Assembly (NCBI RefSeq): GCF_900497805.2
Contig: NW_020954562.1
Span: 19,187,162 to 19,251,161, forward strand
Direction: 5' to 3'
Source: Vombatus ursinus
Lineage: Eukaryota; Chordata; Mammalia; Diprotodontia; Vombatidae
Length of the DNA: 64,000 nt
In this document: in pieces, positions 53,553 through 63,550 of the stretch
Layout of the letters: each line of letters begins with the position of its first letter
Numbering within the stretch: the stretch's first letter is position 1
Position numbers and translations under genes: made by a program
The notes under the pieces: model-generated
What the model saw: only the letters and a program-made list of their open reading frames with translations
Database searches by the model: none
What the model was told of the DNA's origin: nothing

Positions 53553-53826
53553 ACTCGGTGTCCCTATTATGCCTAGGCTGGAATTATAGCAGTTACTTAG
53601 GGGCAAGACCCACTGCTAATTGGCATAAAAGTTTTGACCTACTTCTTTTTTGTCTAAACTGGTTTGTCCTAGTTGACTCTTATTCCCAGGAGCTGTCCAT
53701 ATTAGTGTCATATGTAGTGAAGACACTTTAATTGCTTTAGCTTACTTCAGCTCAGAACTACCAAGTTCAAGCAATCTATCAGCCTCTTCAGTTGCAGAGA
53801 TTATAGATATGTGGCACCAAGACTTT
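53553..53826 (-). pseudogene. RN7SL: 7SL (signal recognition particle) RNA pseudogene
   Basis: 7SL RNA is the SRP scaffold. The reversed sequence follows it end to end: 'cctaggctggaattatagcagt' (ccaggctggagtgcagtgg in antisense 7SL), 'aagacccactgctaattggcataaaagttttgacctacttc', 'cccaggagctgtccatatt...agtgaagacac', 'gcttacttcagctcagaactaccaagttcaagcaatc', 'cagcctcttcagttgcagagattata'. All domains (Alu and S) are represented, so it is a full-length retropseudogene, not an Alu. It is strongly diverged, so old. The polymerase III A and B boxes are degraded. Confidence 0.8.
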
Positions 53827-53874
<48 letters not shown>

Positions 53875-53884
53875 NNNNNNNNNN

Positions 53885-53929
<45 letters not shown>

Positions 53930-53967
53930 TTTCTTCCTTTCTTCCTTTCTTCCTTTCTTTCTTTCTC
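53824..53967. repeat. (CTTT)n microsatellite with assembly gap
   Basis: CTTT units from about 53825, ten Ns at 53875-53884, then more CTTT and CTTC units. It directly abuts the 5' end of the 7SL pseudogene. Lys/Glu and Phe/Leu/Ser ORFs over it are artefacts. True length unknown. Confidence 0.95.
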
Positions 53968-54975
53968 CTCCTCTTCCTTCTAAATAAGTCTTATAATTCT
54001 CCAATGATTCATTAGAAAACAAAATTCTAAAAATATTGAGTGGCTCACTTGTTAAGTAGAAAAACAAAACTGCAGAATCTTTTGTTGGTGGTGGTGGTGG
54101 TGTCATTGTTGTTGTTTTCTTTTGACTTTTTTCTTCTTTTTTAGTTATTGATCTTATATAAAAAATCCTCATTAGTTGTGGTGCCACTGTGTGCATAAAT
54201 CTGTTTCTTTATGTAGGTTGGAAATCTATCTACAAGTCATTTGTGATTAGCTCAGTTTCTTTGGCAGAGATTCATGGGATGGGTAAAAGAATAAGTGACA
54301 ATGAAAAGTATTTCCATAGATGACATCTGACAAGTCCTTCTAGGTAATGGGAGAAATTGTTTCCTGCATCTGTTCTTATCATTGTCCAAAACTTTTTTTC
54401 CCTGCTGTAGTTAGACTTATATAGAACATTACTTCAAGCTATTGGCATAGGTAGTACCCTACAAATTAGGAGTAGGGTAATCATTAGGGGGTGGTTGTGT
54501 TGAGAAAACTCACACATTGGTGTGGGTTGAATATCTTACAGAAATTGTGAGGTGAAACAGAGGCATTGAGAGAATGTTGGAAACTTCCAAGAATAGGAAT
54601 TTGAATCACAATGATACAAAATAAGAGTTTTATGAGTATTAATTTGAATGAAGGAGAAAGATCATAAATTGTTAAGTTTTACAGCCAACAGATATTCACC
54701 CTGTTTAGTAATCTTCTAATCTGGTAAATGTTATTCTATCATATACTTTTGACTTACAAGAAAGATCCTTGTCTTTCTTAAAAAAAATAGAAAAGATAAG
54801 TCTAACATGTATGATAATATATATAAATAATATGCAGAATAGTATGTAGAAAATAATATGAAGACAGATACATGATACATATATTTACATTCAAATGTAT
54901 TTATATATGCATGTATATATGCATCTATACACACATCATCTGTCTATAACTTTAAATTAAACTTTTTAATATTAT
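53968..54975. other. Unassigned DNA
   Basis: About 1 kb with no recognised repeat or gene. Includes a (GGT)n patch at 54087-54102 and TA-rich sequence at 54815-54930. Confidence 0.45.
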
Positions 54976-57563
54976 TTAAACTCACTTTTTAAAAAATTTA
55001 TTAATTTATTTTGATTTATCAAAAATCACTTCCATAAGAGGACATCCATCAATTGGGGAATGGCTGAACAAGTTGTGGTATATGAATGCAATGGGATACT
55101 ATTGTGCTATAAGAAATGATGAACAGACTGACTTCAAAAAAACTTGGAAAGACTTGTATGGTTTGATGCTGAGTGAAGTGAGAAGAACCAGGAGAACATT
55201 GTATATTGTATATAGCACGTTGTATGATGACTAATATTGATAGACTTAACCCTTCTCAGCAATACAAGGATCTAAGGCATCTCCAAAGCCTCATGATGGA
55301 AAATGCTATCCACAAAGAAGAAAGAACTATAGAGTTTGAATGCAGATCGAAGCATACTATTTGTTATTTTTTTCTTCTGCTGTGTTTTGTTTCCTCTTTC
55401 TGGTGGTTCCTTTTATTGGCTCTAATTCTTACTTACAACACCACTAATGTGAAAATATGTTTAATAGGAATGTATATGTATAGCCTATATCAAATTGTGC
55501 GTCATCTTAGGGAGGGAGGTGGGGGGAGAGGAAGAAAAAATTGAAACTCAGAAACTTATGGAAGTGACTGTTGATAATTTAAAATAAATTAATTTTTAAA
55601 AAAAAATCACTTCCATAAGCTTTTGAGTTTTAAATTTTTCTCCTCCTCCCTCCCCCTACATCTCTAAGATGGCACATAATCTGATATAGGCTTTACATAT
55701 ACATATATTAAACATATTTTCACATTAGTCATGTTGTAAGAAAGAATTAGAACCAATAGGAGGAACCACAAGAAAGAGGAAATAAAACAAAACAGAAGAA
55801 AAAAATAGGGAATAATATGCTTCTATCAGCATTCAAACTCCTTAGTTCTTTCTTTGGAAGTGGATAGCATTTTCCATCATGAGACTTTTGGAGATGTCTT
55901 AGATTCTTGCATTGCTGAGAAGGGCTAAGTCTATCAAAGTTAGTCATTACACAACATGGATGTTACTGTGTACAGTTTTCTCCTGGTTCTGCTCACTTCA
56001 TTCAGCATGAGTCCATACAAGTGTTTCCATGTTTTTCTGAAGTCTGCCTGCTCATCATTTCTTATAGAACAATAGCATTCCATTACATTCATATACTACA
56101 GCTTGTTCAGCCTTTTCCTAATTGATGGGCATTCCTTCAATTTCCAATTCTTTGCCACCACAAAAAGAGCTGCTATAAATTTTTATGTATGTGTGGGTCC
56201 TTTTCCTGATTTTATGATCTCTTTGGGATACAGCCCTAGAAGTGCTATTGCTGGGTCAAAGGGTACGCACAATTTTATAGCCCTTTGGACAAAGTTCCAA
56301 ATTGCTCTCCAAAATGGTTGGATCATTTCACTACTCCACCAACCACGCTTTAGTTTTCCAATTTTCCCACATCTTCTCCAACATTTATCATTTTCCTGTT
56401 TTGTCATGTTGGCCAATCTGATAGGTGTGATGTGGTACCTCAGAGTTGTTTTGATTTGCATTTCTCTAATCAATAGTGATTTAGAGAATTTTTTCGTATG
56501 ACTATAGATGGTATTAATTTCTTCATCTGCAAACTGTCTGTTCATATTCTTTAACCATTTATCAATGGGAGAATGACTTGTACTCTTATGAATTTGATTT
56601 AATTCTCTATGTAGTTTAAAAATGAGGCCCTTATCAGAAACACTGGATGTAAAAATTCTTTCCCAGTTTTCTACTTTCCTTCCAATCTTAGTTACATTGA
56701 CTTTGTGCAAAAACTTTTCAATTTAATGTAATCAAAATTAATAATTTTGCATTTCACACTGTTCTCTATCTTCTGTTTGGTTATAAATTCTTCTGTTCTC
56801 CATAAATCTGACAGGTAAACTATTCCTTACTCTCCCAGTTTGCTTATAGTATCAGCCTTTATATCTAATTCATTAACCCATTTTGACTTTATTTTGGTAT
56901 ATGGTGTGTGATTTTGGTCTATGCCTAGTTTCTGCCATACTCTTTTCCAGTTTTCCCAGCAGTTTTTTTGTCAAATAGTGAGTTCTTATCCCAGAAACTG
57001 AGGTCTTTGGTTTTATCAAATAGTAGATTGTAATAGTCATTGACTACTGTGTCTTGCATATCTAATCTATTCCACTGATCCACCACTCTATTTCTTAGCA
57101 AGTACCAAGTAGTTTTGATGATTGCTGCTTTATAATACAATTTAAGATCTACGATGGCTAGGCCACCTTCCCCTACATTTCTTTTCATTAGTTCCCTTGA
57201 TATTTTGGACCTTTTGTTAATCCAAATGAATCTTGTTATTATTTTTTTCTAGCTCTATAAAATAATTTTTGGTAGTTTGATTGGTATGGCACCGAATAAG
57301 TAAGTTATCTTAGGTAGAATTGTCATTTTTATTATATTAGCTCAGCCTATGCATGATCAACTGATGTTTTTCTAATCATTTAGATCTGACTTTATTGGTT
57401 TGAAAAGTGTTTTGTAATTGTGTTCATATAGTTCCTGGGCTTGTTTCGGTAGGTAGAGTCCTAAATATTTTATAATGTCTACAGTAAATTTAACTGGAAT
57501 TTCTCTATCTTTTGCTGTTGGGCTTTGTTGGTAATATATAAAAATGTCTTAAACTCACTTTTT
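54976..57563 (-). mobile_element. L1 LINE, minus strand, with intact target duplication
   Basis: Body 54991-57548, flanked by exact TTAAACTCACTTTTT (54976-54990 and 57549-57563). A tail at the left, 3' UTR 55620-56100, then ORF2 reversed: 56710-56183 ([55 protein letters not shown]-like VPFDPAIALLGLYPKE) and 57188-56925 (VDLKLYYKAAIIKTTWYLL, DYYNLLFDKTKDLSFWDK). 5' truncated inside ORF2, roughly 2 kb of L1. Interrupted near its 3' end by the L1 at 55039-55602. Confidence 0.94.
55022..55619 (+). mobile_element. L1 LINE 3' end nested in the opposite-strand L1
   Basis: Body 55039-55602: ORF2 end 'aggacatccatcaattggggaatggctgaac', 3' UTR, ending 'aaaataaattaatttttaaaaaaa'. Exact 17-bp target duplication AAAATCACTTCCATAAG (55022-55038 and 55603-55619), which is part of the 3' UTR of the host L1. 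5' truncated. Confidence 0.95.
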
Positions 57564-57749
57564 AGACTTGCAGAAAACTGCAATCTACAGTTGGGGTCTT
57601 TCTTTTCTTATCAACCATTTGTGTAATCTCCTTTTATGTTGCTAAAACAATTCTCCTGGGTCACTAAGACTTTATTAATTGATAAATTCAATGGTCTTTT
57701 CCCAGTCATCATTCTCCTTGTCCTCTTGGAAGTATTTGATATAGTTCAC

Positions 57750-57807
<58 letters not shown>

Positions 57808-57984
57808 TGTATATGTATATGAATATACATACATGTATAAATGCATGTGAATTTATATGTATATACATACATACATACATATATGTATATGTGTATATAT
57901 ATTTATATCTACACATGCACATATTTTTTCCTCCTTTTGATTCTATAGCAATTAGCTGTGCTTCTCTTCTCATCACCCTTTTTT
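57564..57984. repeat. Unassigned DNA containing a (CA)n microsatellite
   Basis: 57755-57806 is an uninterrupted CA run of about 25 units, followed to 57915 by an alternating (ATAC/GTAT)n tract. Left of it, 57564-57750 has no recognised feature. ORFs here are artefacts (THTH, VCVC). Confidence 0.85.
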
Positions 57985-58663
57985 AACTTCCTTCACTGGT
58001 TCCTCTTTCTCTTCCTCTCCACTAAGCATGGATGTCCTGGGGGCTCTATTCTGTGATTTATTTATTCTCTTTTATCTACTCTCTCTTCCCTGAAAATTTC
58101 TCTACTGGCATGACTTTAATTATCACCTTTGTGAAGATGCTCCTAATATTCATATACCTAGTTCTACTTTCTTCTTGTCATCTCTACCTGATTAAGTAGC
58201 CTTTAATTCAACATATTTAAAAATGAAATCATTATCCTTAATCCTAAACTTGCCATTCTTCCATACTTCTTTTGCTGGCATTATCATATTTCAAGTCTTT
58301 TAATTTTGAAACTTCAGAATTATTATTGACTCTTCCCTGTGTCTTATCTTTCCCATCTTTTGAGTTCCTACATCCTGTTTATTCTATTTCCACATTTCTA
58401 ACCTCAGTCTCCTTGTCTCTGTTCATTTTGCCACTGAGTCTATCATCTCTTCACTGGATTCATAACAGCCTCCAACTAGTCTCCCTGCCTTCAATATCTT
58501 CATTTTTCAATCCACTTGCTCTTCATATAGTTACCAATGTGATCTTTCTAATCAGCAAGTCTGATTTTCTAAATTTCTGTGTTCAAAAACTTTTAATGGC
58601 TTAGTACATTAGAATTTAGAATAAAAGACATGTGTATTTCTTTGTCTTATGTTTATACATATT
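57985..58663 (+). mobile_element. L2 LINE, ORF2 C-terminal region, left part
   Basis: 'gtagcctttaattcaacatatttaaaaatgaaatcattatcc' parallels 'YLKLNMSKTELII'. 58440-58610 parallels 'CNSLLTGLPASSLSPLQ...AAKVIFLKHKSDH' ('ccaactagtctccctgccttcaatatc', 'ccaatgtgatctttctaatcagcaagtctg'). Cut at 58663 by a solo LTR and resumed at 59218. Confidence 0.75.
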
Positions 58664-59217
58664 TGTGGGGTCCCAACTAGGGAAAAACCATAAAATACAG
58701 TAATAAGTGAAAAGTCATAAAAAAACTTAAATTCTCTTAAAGGTAGAAACCTGAACATGGTGACCGGTTAAAAATCATGACTTAGATACTGAATTATAAT
58801 TTACACACTGAGTCAAAACTTAGAAACTATGACCTATGAAAGTCATAACAAGAATACTGTAAGCCTCATGTGACTGGTACATGATCAATACACAAACTTA
58901 TGTTTGGGCATAACAATGGCTTAACTCCCAAGCTAAACTAAGCAGAAAACCAAAAATATTCATCAATCAGTAGTGTTACAAGTCTGTTGTCTGTTGTCTG
59001 TTTTCTATAATTACCATAGGGATTTTTTGGGTTCTTTTGCAGGGAGCCACTGAACTAATCTGCCCCAGATTGCCCTTGTATATAAGTAATTATGTTGATT
59101 GATTAAACGCCCATAATCATCCTGGAGTCCCTTGGCCTCTTCCTTTGGTATAAAGAACATCCCACAATTATTGAGTAGGTACAGGGTACCCCAGCTAGGG
59201 GAATTCTGGACCTTACA
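58664..59217 (+). mobile_element. Solo LTR, fourth family, fossil, within L2
   Basis: 554 bp from TGTGGGGTCCCAACTAGGG to GAATTCTGGACCTTACA. Flanking pentamers ATATT (58659-58663) and ATGTT (59218-59222) agree at 4 of 5. Candidate TATATAA at 59079-59085 and ATTAAA at 59102-59107, with a second TATA-like motif near 59148. Not related to family A. No internal region. A solo LTR of a retrovirus-like element of 5-bp duplication type is the best fit. Confidence 0.75.
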
Positions 59218-59310
59218 ATGTTGTTGTATAGAATGTAAGATTCTGGAGGGTCAGGAGTACTTGATTTTTATCTTCACTATTTAGAACAGTTCCTTTTACT
59301 GTTTCTGGAG
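59218..59310 (+). mobile_element. L2 LINE 3' end, right part
   Basis: 'gtatagaatgtaagattctggagggtcagga', 'atctt cactatttagaacagt' fits the L2 3' UTR 'tagactgtaagctccttgagggcagg...'. It continues the L2 cut by the LTR. Confidence 0.6.
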
Positions 59311-59324
59311 GGGAACCTCATTGA

Positions 59325-59545
59325 AACAGCTAGTTGGTAGAGTAGATAGAGCTCTGAGCCTAGAGTCAGGAAGTCCTGAATTAAAATCTGGCCTCAGACA
59401 CTTAGTTGTGTGACTTTAGACAAGTCACTTAAGCTGTTTGCCTCACTTTCCTCATCTGTAAAATGGGGGCAATAGCACCTGCCTTTCATGGTTATTATGA
59501 GAATCAAATGAGATAATGCATATAAACCTCTGATTTGAGGGTAGA
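59325..59545 (+). mobile_element. THER-type SINE
   Basis: 'acagctagttggtagagtagatagagctctg', 'agtcaggaagtcctgaattaaaatctgg', 'cctcatctgtaaaatgggggcaatagcacctgcctttcatgg', 'gagataatgcatataaacc'. Confidence 0.8.
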
Positions 59546-59554
59546 ACCATGAAC

Positions 59555-60060
59555 CCCAAATCTTCATTTAAGGAGGGATTTCAGCACAGACATCTTATTT
59601 TTCAGCTACTGCTCTACTTGGGACTTCTCTGACTTATTTCTCCCCCTTGCCTCAGGAAGGCCACTATTGGGATAACCTCATCATCCTGTTAGATCCTATC
59701 AGTCTTGTTATTCTACCTCATCACTACCTTCTTCCCCTCTCATTGAAGAGTGAGATCATGAATTCAAAATCCTCATTTAATGAGCGACCTTAGGTCAGAC
59801 ATATCCATTCCCACATGGCTATACTACTTTGGGACTTCTTTGACTGACTTCTCCACCAGCTACTTTCTCTCCTACCCTTCCCCCACATTCCTTTCTTTCT
59901 CCCCACCAAGTTTTTGGCTTCCTTTTGTGTTTTGTCTTCCTTCATTAGATTCTAAGATCCTTGAGATCAAGAACTGTCTTTCATTTTTCATATTTGTATC
60001 CTTTGTGCTTGGAATAGTGTCTGGCACATAGTAGGAGCTATATAAATTTTAGCTACTATT
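59555..60060 (+). mobile_element. L2 LINE 3' region with an internal duplication
   Basis: Ends with a good L2 tail 'gatccttgagatcaagaactgtc', 'ctggcacatagtaggagctatataaat'. Two similar blocks, 59565-59650 and 59775-59860 ('tttgggacttctttgactgacttctcc'), suggest a duplication or two overlapping L2 copies. Confidence 0.7.
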
Positions 60061-60084
60061 CCTTGGGACTTAATTGGTGTAAGG

Positions 60085-60290
60085 TATTCCAGATGAGAAA
60101 ACTCCTTCTTCCAGTGTAGATTGGAACTGGCTCAGCAATTTATAATCTTAACAAGTTTTATGAATCACTGAGAGGTTTAAGTGACTTGACCAGGGTCACA
60201 TTGCTACTGTATTATCAAAGGAAATCTTTAAATCCAAACTTTCTGTCTCAAAGGTCAGCTTTTTCACCTCTATACAATGCTTCTTTGCAT
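60085..60290 (-). mobile_element. MIR-related marsupial SINE, minus strand
   Basis: 'ccagtgtagattggaactggctcagcaatttataatctt', 'ctgagaggtttaagtgacttgaccagggtcacattgctac', 'cctctatacaatgcttc'. Same family as 4575-4772. Confidence 0.7.
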
Positions 60291-61538
60291 ATATTGAAAC
60301 TTAATAAGTCATTGTTGAATTATGCAAAATAAAAACATCAGCTTGGCATTTATTTTTTCAAGTTCTAGGTCTAATGTACCCTTTCAATCCTATTTTACAT
60401 CACTCTCTTTCATATACTATATATTCTAGCCAAAACTATTAAAAACTCAATATTTAGTGCAATCAAAAGAAATGTTCTTTTTATTATGAATTTATTGGTT
60501 CAACTGATATGAATATTTCAATACACAAAGAAGGACAAAAATATGATTTGATATGAAATCATAAACATTTAAAAATTTATTATAATTAAGTGAAAGAAGA
60601 AAAATAGAGCTGATCATATTTTTAAATGGATTTTTTTTTCAAATGCCCCTGAAGCATAGACCAAAAAATGACATGAAGGTAAGAGATGAAAGTAAATTGA
60701 GCATGAGTGTGCTAAAATTGTATCCTGTTCTGGTCCCCCTGATAATCTCCATTTCTAGTCAGTATAGTAAGTTTTATAAGTAGCCAGGATAAAAGGGCAA
60801 TGGCATGAAATCAGATTGCAAAGGGGCATCTGGAAGTCACATACGGACTGTCCCAAAGACCAAAGGAGCATATTTACAAATTGTGTCATATAGTATCCAA
60901 AATTCACATCCTAGTAATATAGGCTGAATCAGGAAGAGACATCTTGGCATGGCTGTCACGGTTTCTGGTCCTGTAATATGTAAATTGCTGACAAACCCAG
61001 ACCTCCATAGTACCAAACTGTTAGAACACTAACAAGGTGCTAACAACTTTGAGAAGATAACTGAAGTTTTTCTGATAACTTGGAAAACATTTGGATGTGT
61101 TAATGAACTAACCCCAAGGTGTCACATATAGAAGTTGGTCTGTTACTTCCCCCCCAAAAAAACTTAAAAAACATCCTTCCTCCCTGCCCCTGCTCACTTT
61201 TCCATTTCCTAAAAGTCCATGTTGCCTTAGTGCTCCCAATTCCATTTCATGGTTATATAAGTGATTCATCCCTTTTCTATCTTTTTCCTCATGCTGCCTG
61301 CTTCCCTTAACGGTTACATCCCCCCTCCTCATGTAATTTGCCTCTGTTTCCAAACTTTTTTTTGCTAGCCTCTATATTTTTCTGGGCTGTTTGCTCCCAC
61401 TTTTTGTGGTTATGAAAGTGTGATTGCCACCCTGTTTCCTACTACCAATTGTAGTGCTTTCCAGTCAGTACAAAAAGAACTGGGAGTGTTTGCCCTAATT
61501 TCATAATTTTATAAATTAATTATCAAATTATCAAATCA
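60291..61538. other. Unassigned DNA
   Basis: About 1.25 kb with no repeat or gene I can name. 61140-61345 is C/T-rich with opposing short ORFs (61108-61353 and 61119-61310), which have no recognised domain. Confidence 0.4.
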
Positions 61539-61675
61539 ATGAGAGAGAAAGAGTGAGAGACAAAGGCAAAGAGACAGAGAAATAGACAGAGACAGACAGA
61601 TGGAAAGAGAAACAAATGGGGAGACAGAGAGAGATGGTCAGAGATAGAGACAGAGTGAATGATTGATAGACAGAC
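61539..61675. repeat. Purine-rich (GA/GACA)n tract
   Basis: Imperfect GAGA, GACAGA, AGAGACAG units. The minus ORF 61531-61767 over it is Ser/Leu low complexity. Confidence 0.85.
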
Positions 61676-62704
61676 ATGAGGAAAGGTAGAAGGTCAGATG
61701 TACCCCAAAGAAATCCCACAAAAAATAAAAAAAAAACTACATAATAGCAAAGTGTGTCTAACCACACTTTTGATGGCTAACAAAGCGAATTGAAAATATT
61801 GAGACCCAAAGAATTGCATGCAATATTCATTAATTGATATTAATCTTGAGATCCTACTCTCCTTCAGCAGTCCAGGAATGGGATTGAATTACAGATCTTT
61901 TAGTCTTAAATATGTCTTTTGGTCCCTTGGTACAATTTCTCTTCCTCCTTAGCAGCAAAGCTTTTGTATATAGGAATGAAGAATGATTTTAAGATGAGTA
62001 ATGGTGAATAATTGGACTGGCAATGTTTGATTAGAGATCTAAAATTGCATAATTTGTTCCTTTAATTATCAGTGTAATCTAAAGATTGATGCTTTCTCCA
62101 GTAGAAAATTAAATCAACAGGCATGGATACTGACAGGAAATCTGCATAATCCACGTAGACTCACAGGGTAAGTGTTAAATAGTTAATGTTATTAAAAACT
62201 AGGATGCCTGTAAACAAAATTACTACAGGAATTTTCAAATATAAAATAAAAATAAACCTTCAGTTCTCTGAAAACCTGGGACAGACAGCTCTGACCTCCC
62301 TCTGGTGAAGGGCACAAGAGAAATGTAGTCCTCACATCTTGTTCTTCCTTATTACATTATCTAGTTTTTGCCATGTTGGACTAAAGTTTTTAAAAGTTTA
62401 AGTTAGAAACATTCTTGATATGTTTAATAAAGGACTGATGTAACCTTTTTGAAATATGATAGAATATACAGAGCCAGACTATGATTTTTAGATTTATGGA
62501 TACCACTAACTATTGAGTAATTGTATCCAGTCTTCAATAAAATGTTGAAATGCTTACACAGAAAAACTATTGCCTCCAACTGAGCAGACTGTTGATTGGT
62601 CCTGTGAAGTGACCATTACTTTATTGAAATATATCCTTGTGTGAAGGTTAGGATTCCTTTTTAGTCACATACATATTATATACAATAGGTATAATATTCA
62701 CGTT
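61676..62704. other. Repeat-poor AT-rich stretch, candidate conserved block
   Basis: No transposon recognised in about 1 kb. 61810-62180 is dense in homeodomain-type cores (ATTA/TAAT), for example 'tattcattaattgatattaatc' and 'ttcctttaattatcagtg', and contains no simple repeats. No open frame of note. Could be a developmental enhancer; unproven. Confidence 0.35.
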
Positions 62705-62972
62705 GTACGCAAATGAATGAGCCACTAGGTGGCATAGTGGATAGAGAGCCAGGCCTGGTTTAAGGGAGACCTGAGTTCAAATGTGGCCTCAGATACTTAC
62801 CAGCTGTGAGACCCTGGGCAAGCCACTTAACTCTGTTTGCCTCAGTTTCCTCATCTATAAAATGAGCTGGAGAAGGAAATTGCAAACTACTTCAAGACCT
62901 TTGCCAAGAAAATCCCAAAAGGGGGTCACAAAAAGTCAGAAATGACTGAAAAACTATTGAACAACAATATGC
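62705..62972 (+). mobile_element. MAR1-type SINE, near full length
   Basis: 'gagccactaggtggcatagtggatagagagcc', 'gacctgagttcaaatgtggcctcagatac', 'agctgtgagaccctgggcaagcc', 'gagctggagaaggaaattgcaaactacttc', 'ttgccaagaaaatcccaaaagggggtcacaaaaagtcagaaatgactg', tail 'ctattgaacaacaat'. Confidence 0.9.
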
Positions 62973-63234
62973 ATGTGAATATATTCATCTATATGCGTGT
63001 ATATTATATATGTAATATGCATATGGTATACACATGATTATATACATCTATACACATATCCACATAAATCAGCACTAGGTTATTCCTTGTTTTATAAGAT
63101 TTAACAAAAGTGAACATTTTACATAAAATTAAAATAGCTATTCTCTCACAGCAACATTGCTTTACTGAAAATGCACTAAGCAGAGTTTCCCGTATTACCT
63201 AGTTTCACTTTGAGAGTCATCACTGCTGCACAAA

Positions 63235-63425
63235 CGGTGGGAAAATGCCCAGTATTTAGAACTATAAGAGCAGGCTTTAAGTTCCAGTTCTATAAGTTAT
63301 TAGATGTGAGACTCTGGTCCTCGGGTTTTTCATCTCTAAAGCAGAAATAAAAAGGATACTCTTAATGTTAACCACACGGGACAGTTGTGAGGAAACCATT
63401 ATATAAATGCAATTTTATTGTTGTG
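63235..63425 (+). mobile_element. MIR-type SINE
   Basis: 'aagagcaggctttaagttccagttctataagttattagatgtgagactctgg', 'tcatctctaaagcagaaata', 'acagttgtgaggaaaccattatataaatgc'. The stretch before it (62973-63234) is TA-rich and unassigned. Confidence 0.7.
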
Positions 63426-63550
63426 ATAATTATCATTTGTGAAGATGAATCCTGAATCATAATGTAACTATGCCTCTTTGATTGCTTATTCAAAGTGGAA
63501 AATGTGTACTTTTGGACTGTTGCAGAAGGAAGGAGCAAAAATCTTAGCCT

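Noticed and set aside
53680-53826. Alu-like SINE in antisense
   Set aside because: Similarity continues into S-domain sequence specific to 7SL RNA, and marsupials lack Alu; called as 7SL pseudogene.
53801-54196. 131-residue minus-strand open frame rich in Lys/Glu/Arg
   Set aside because: Product of the (CTTT)n repeat and crosses an N gap.
56183-56710. 175-residue minus-strand open frame, the longest in the window
   Set aside because: L1 ORF2 C-terminal region ([28 protein letters not shown]); not a host gene.
57636-57986. 116-residue open frame
   Set aside because: Most of it is the translation of a (CA)n/(TA)n microsatellite.
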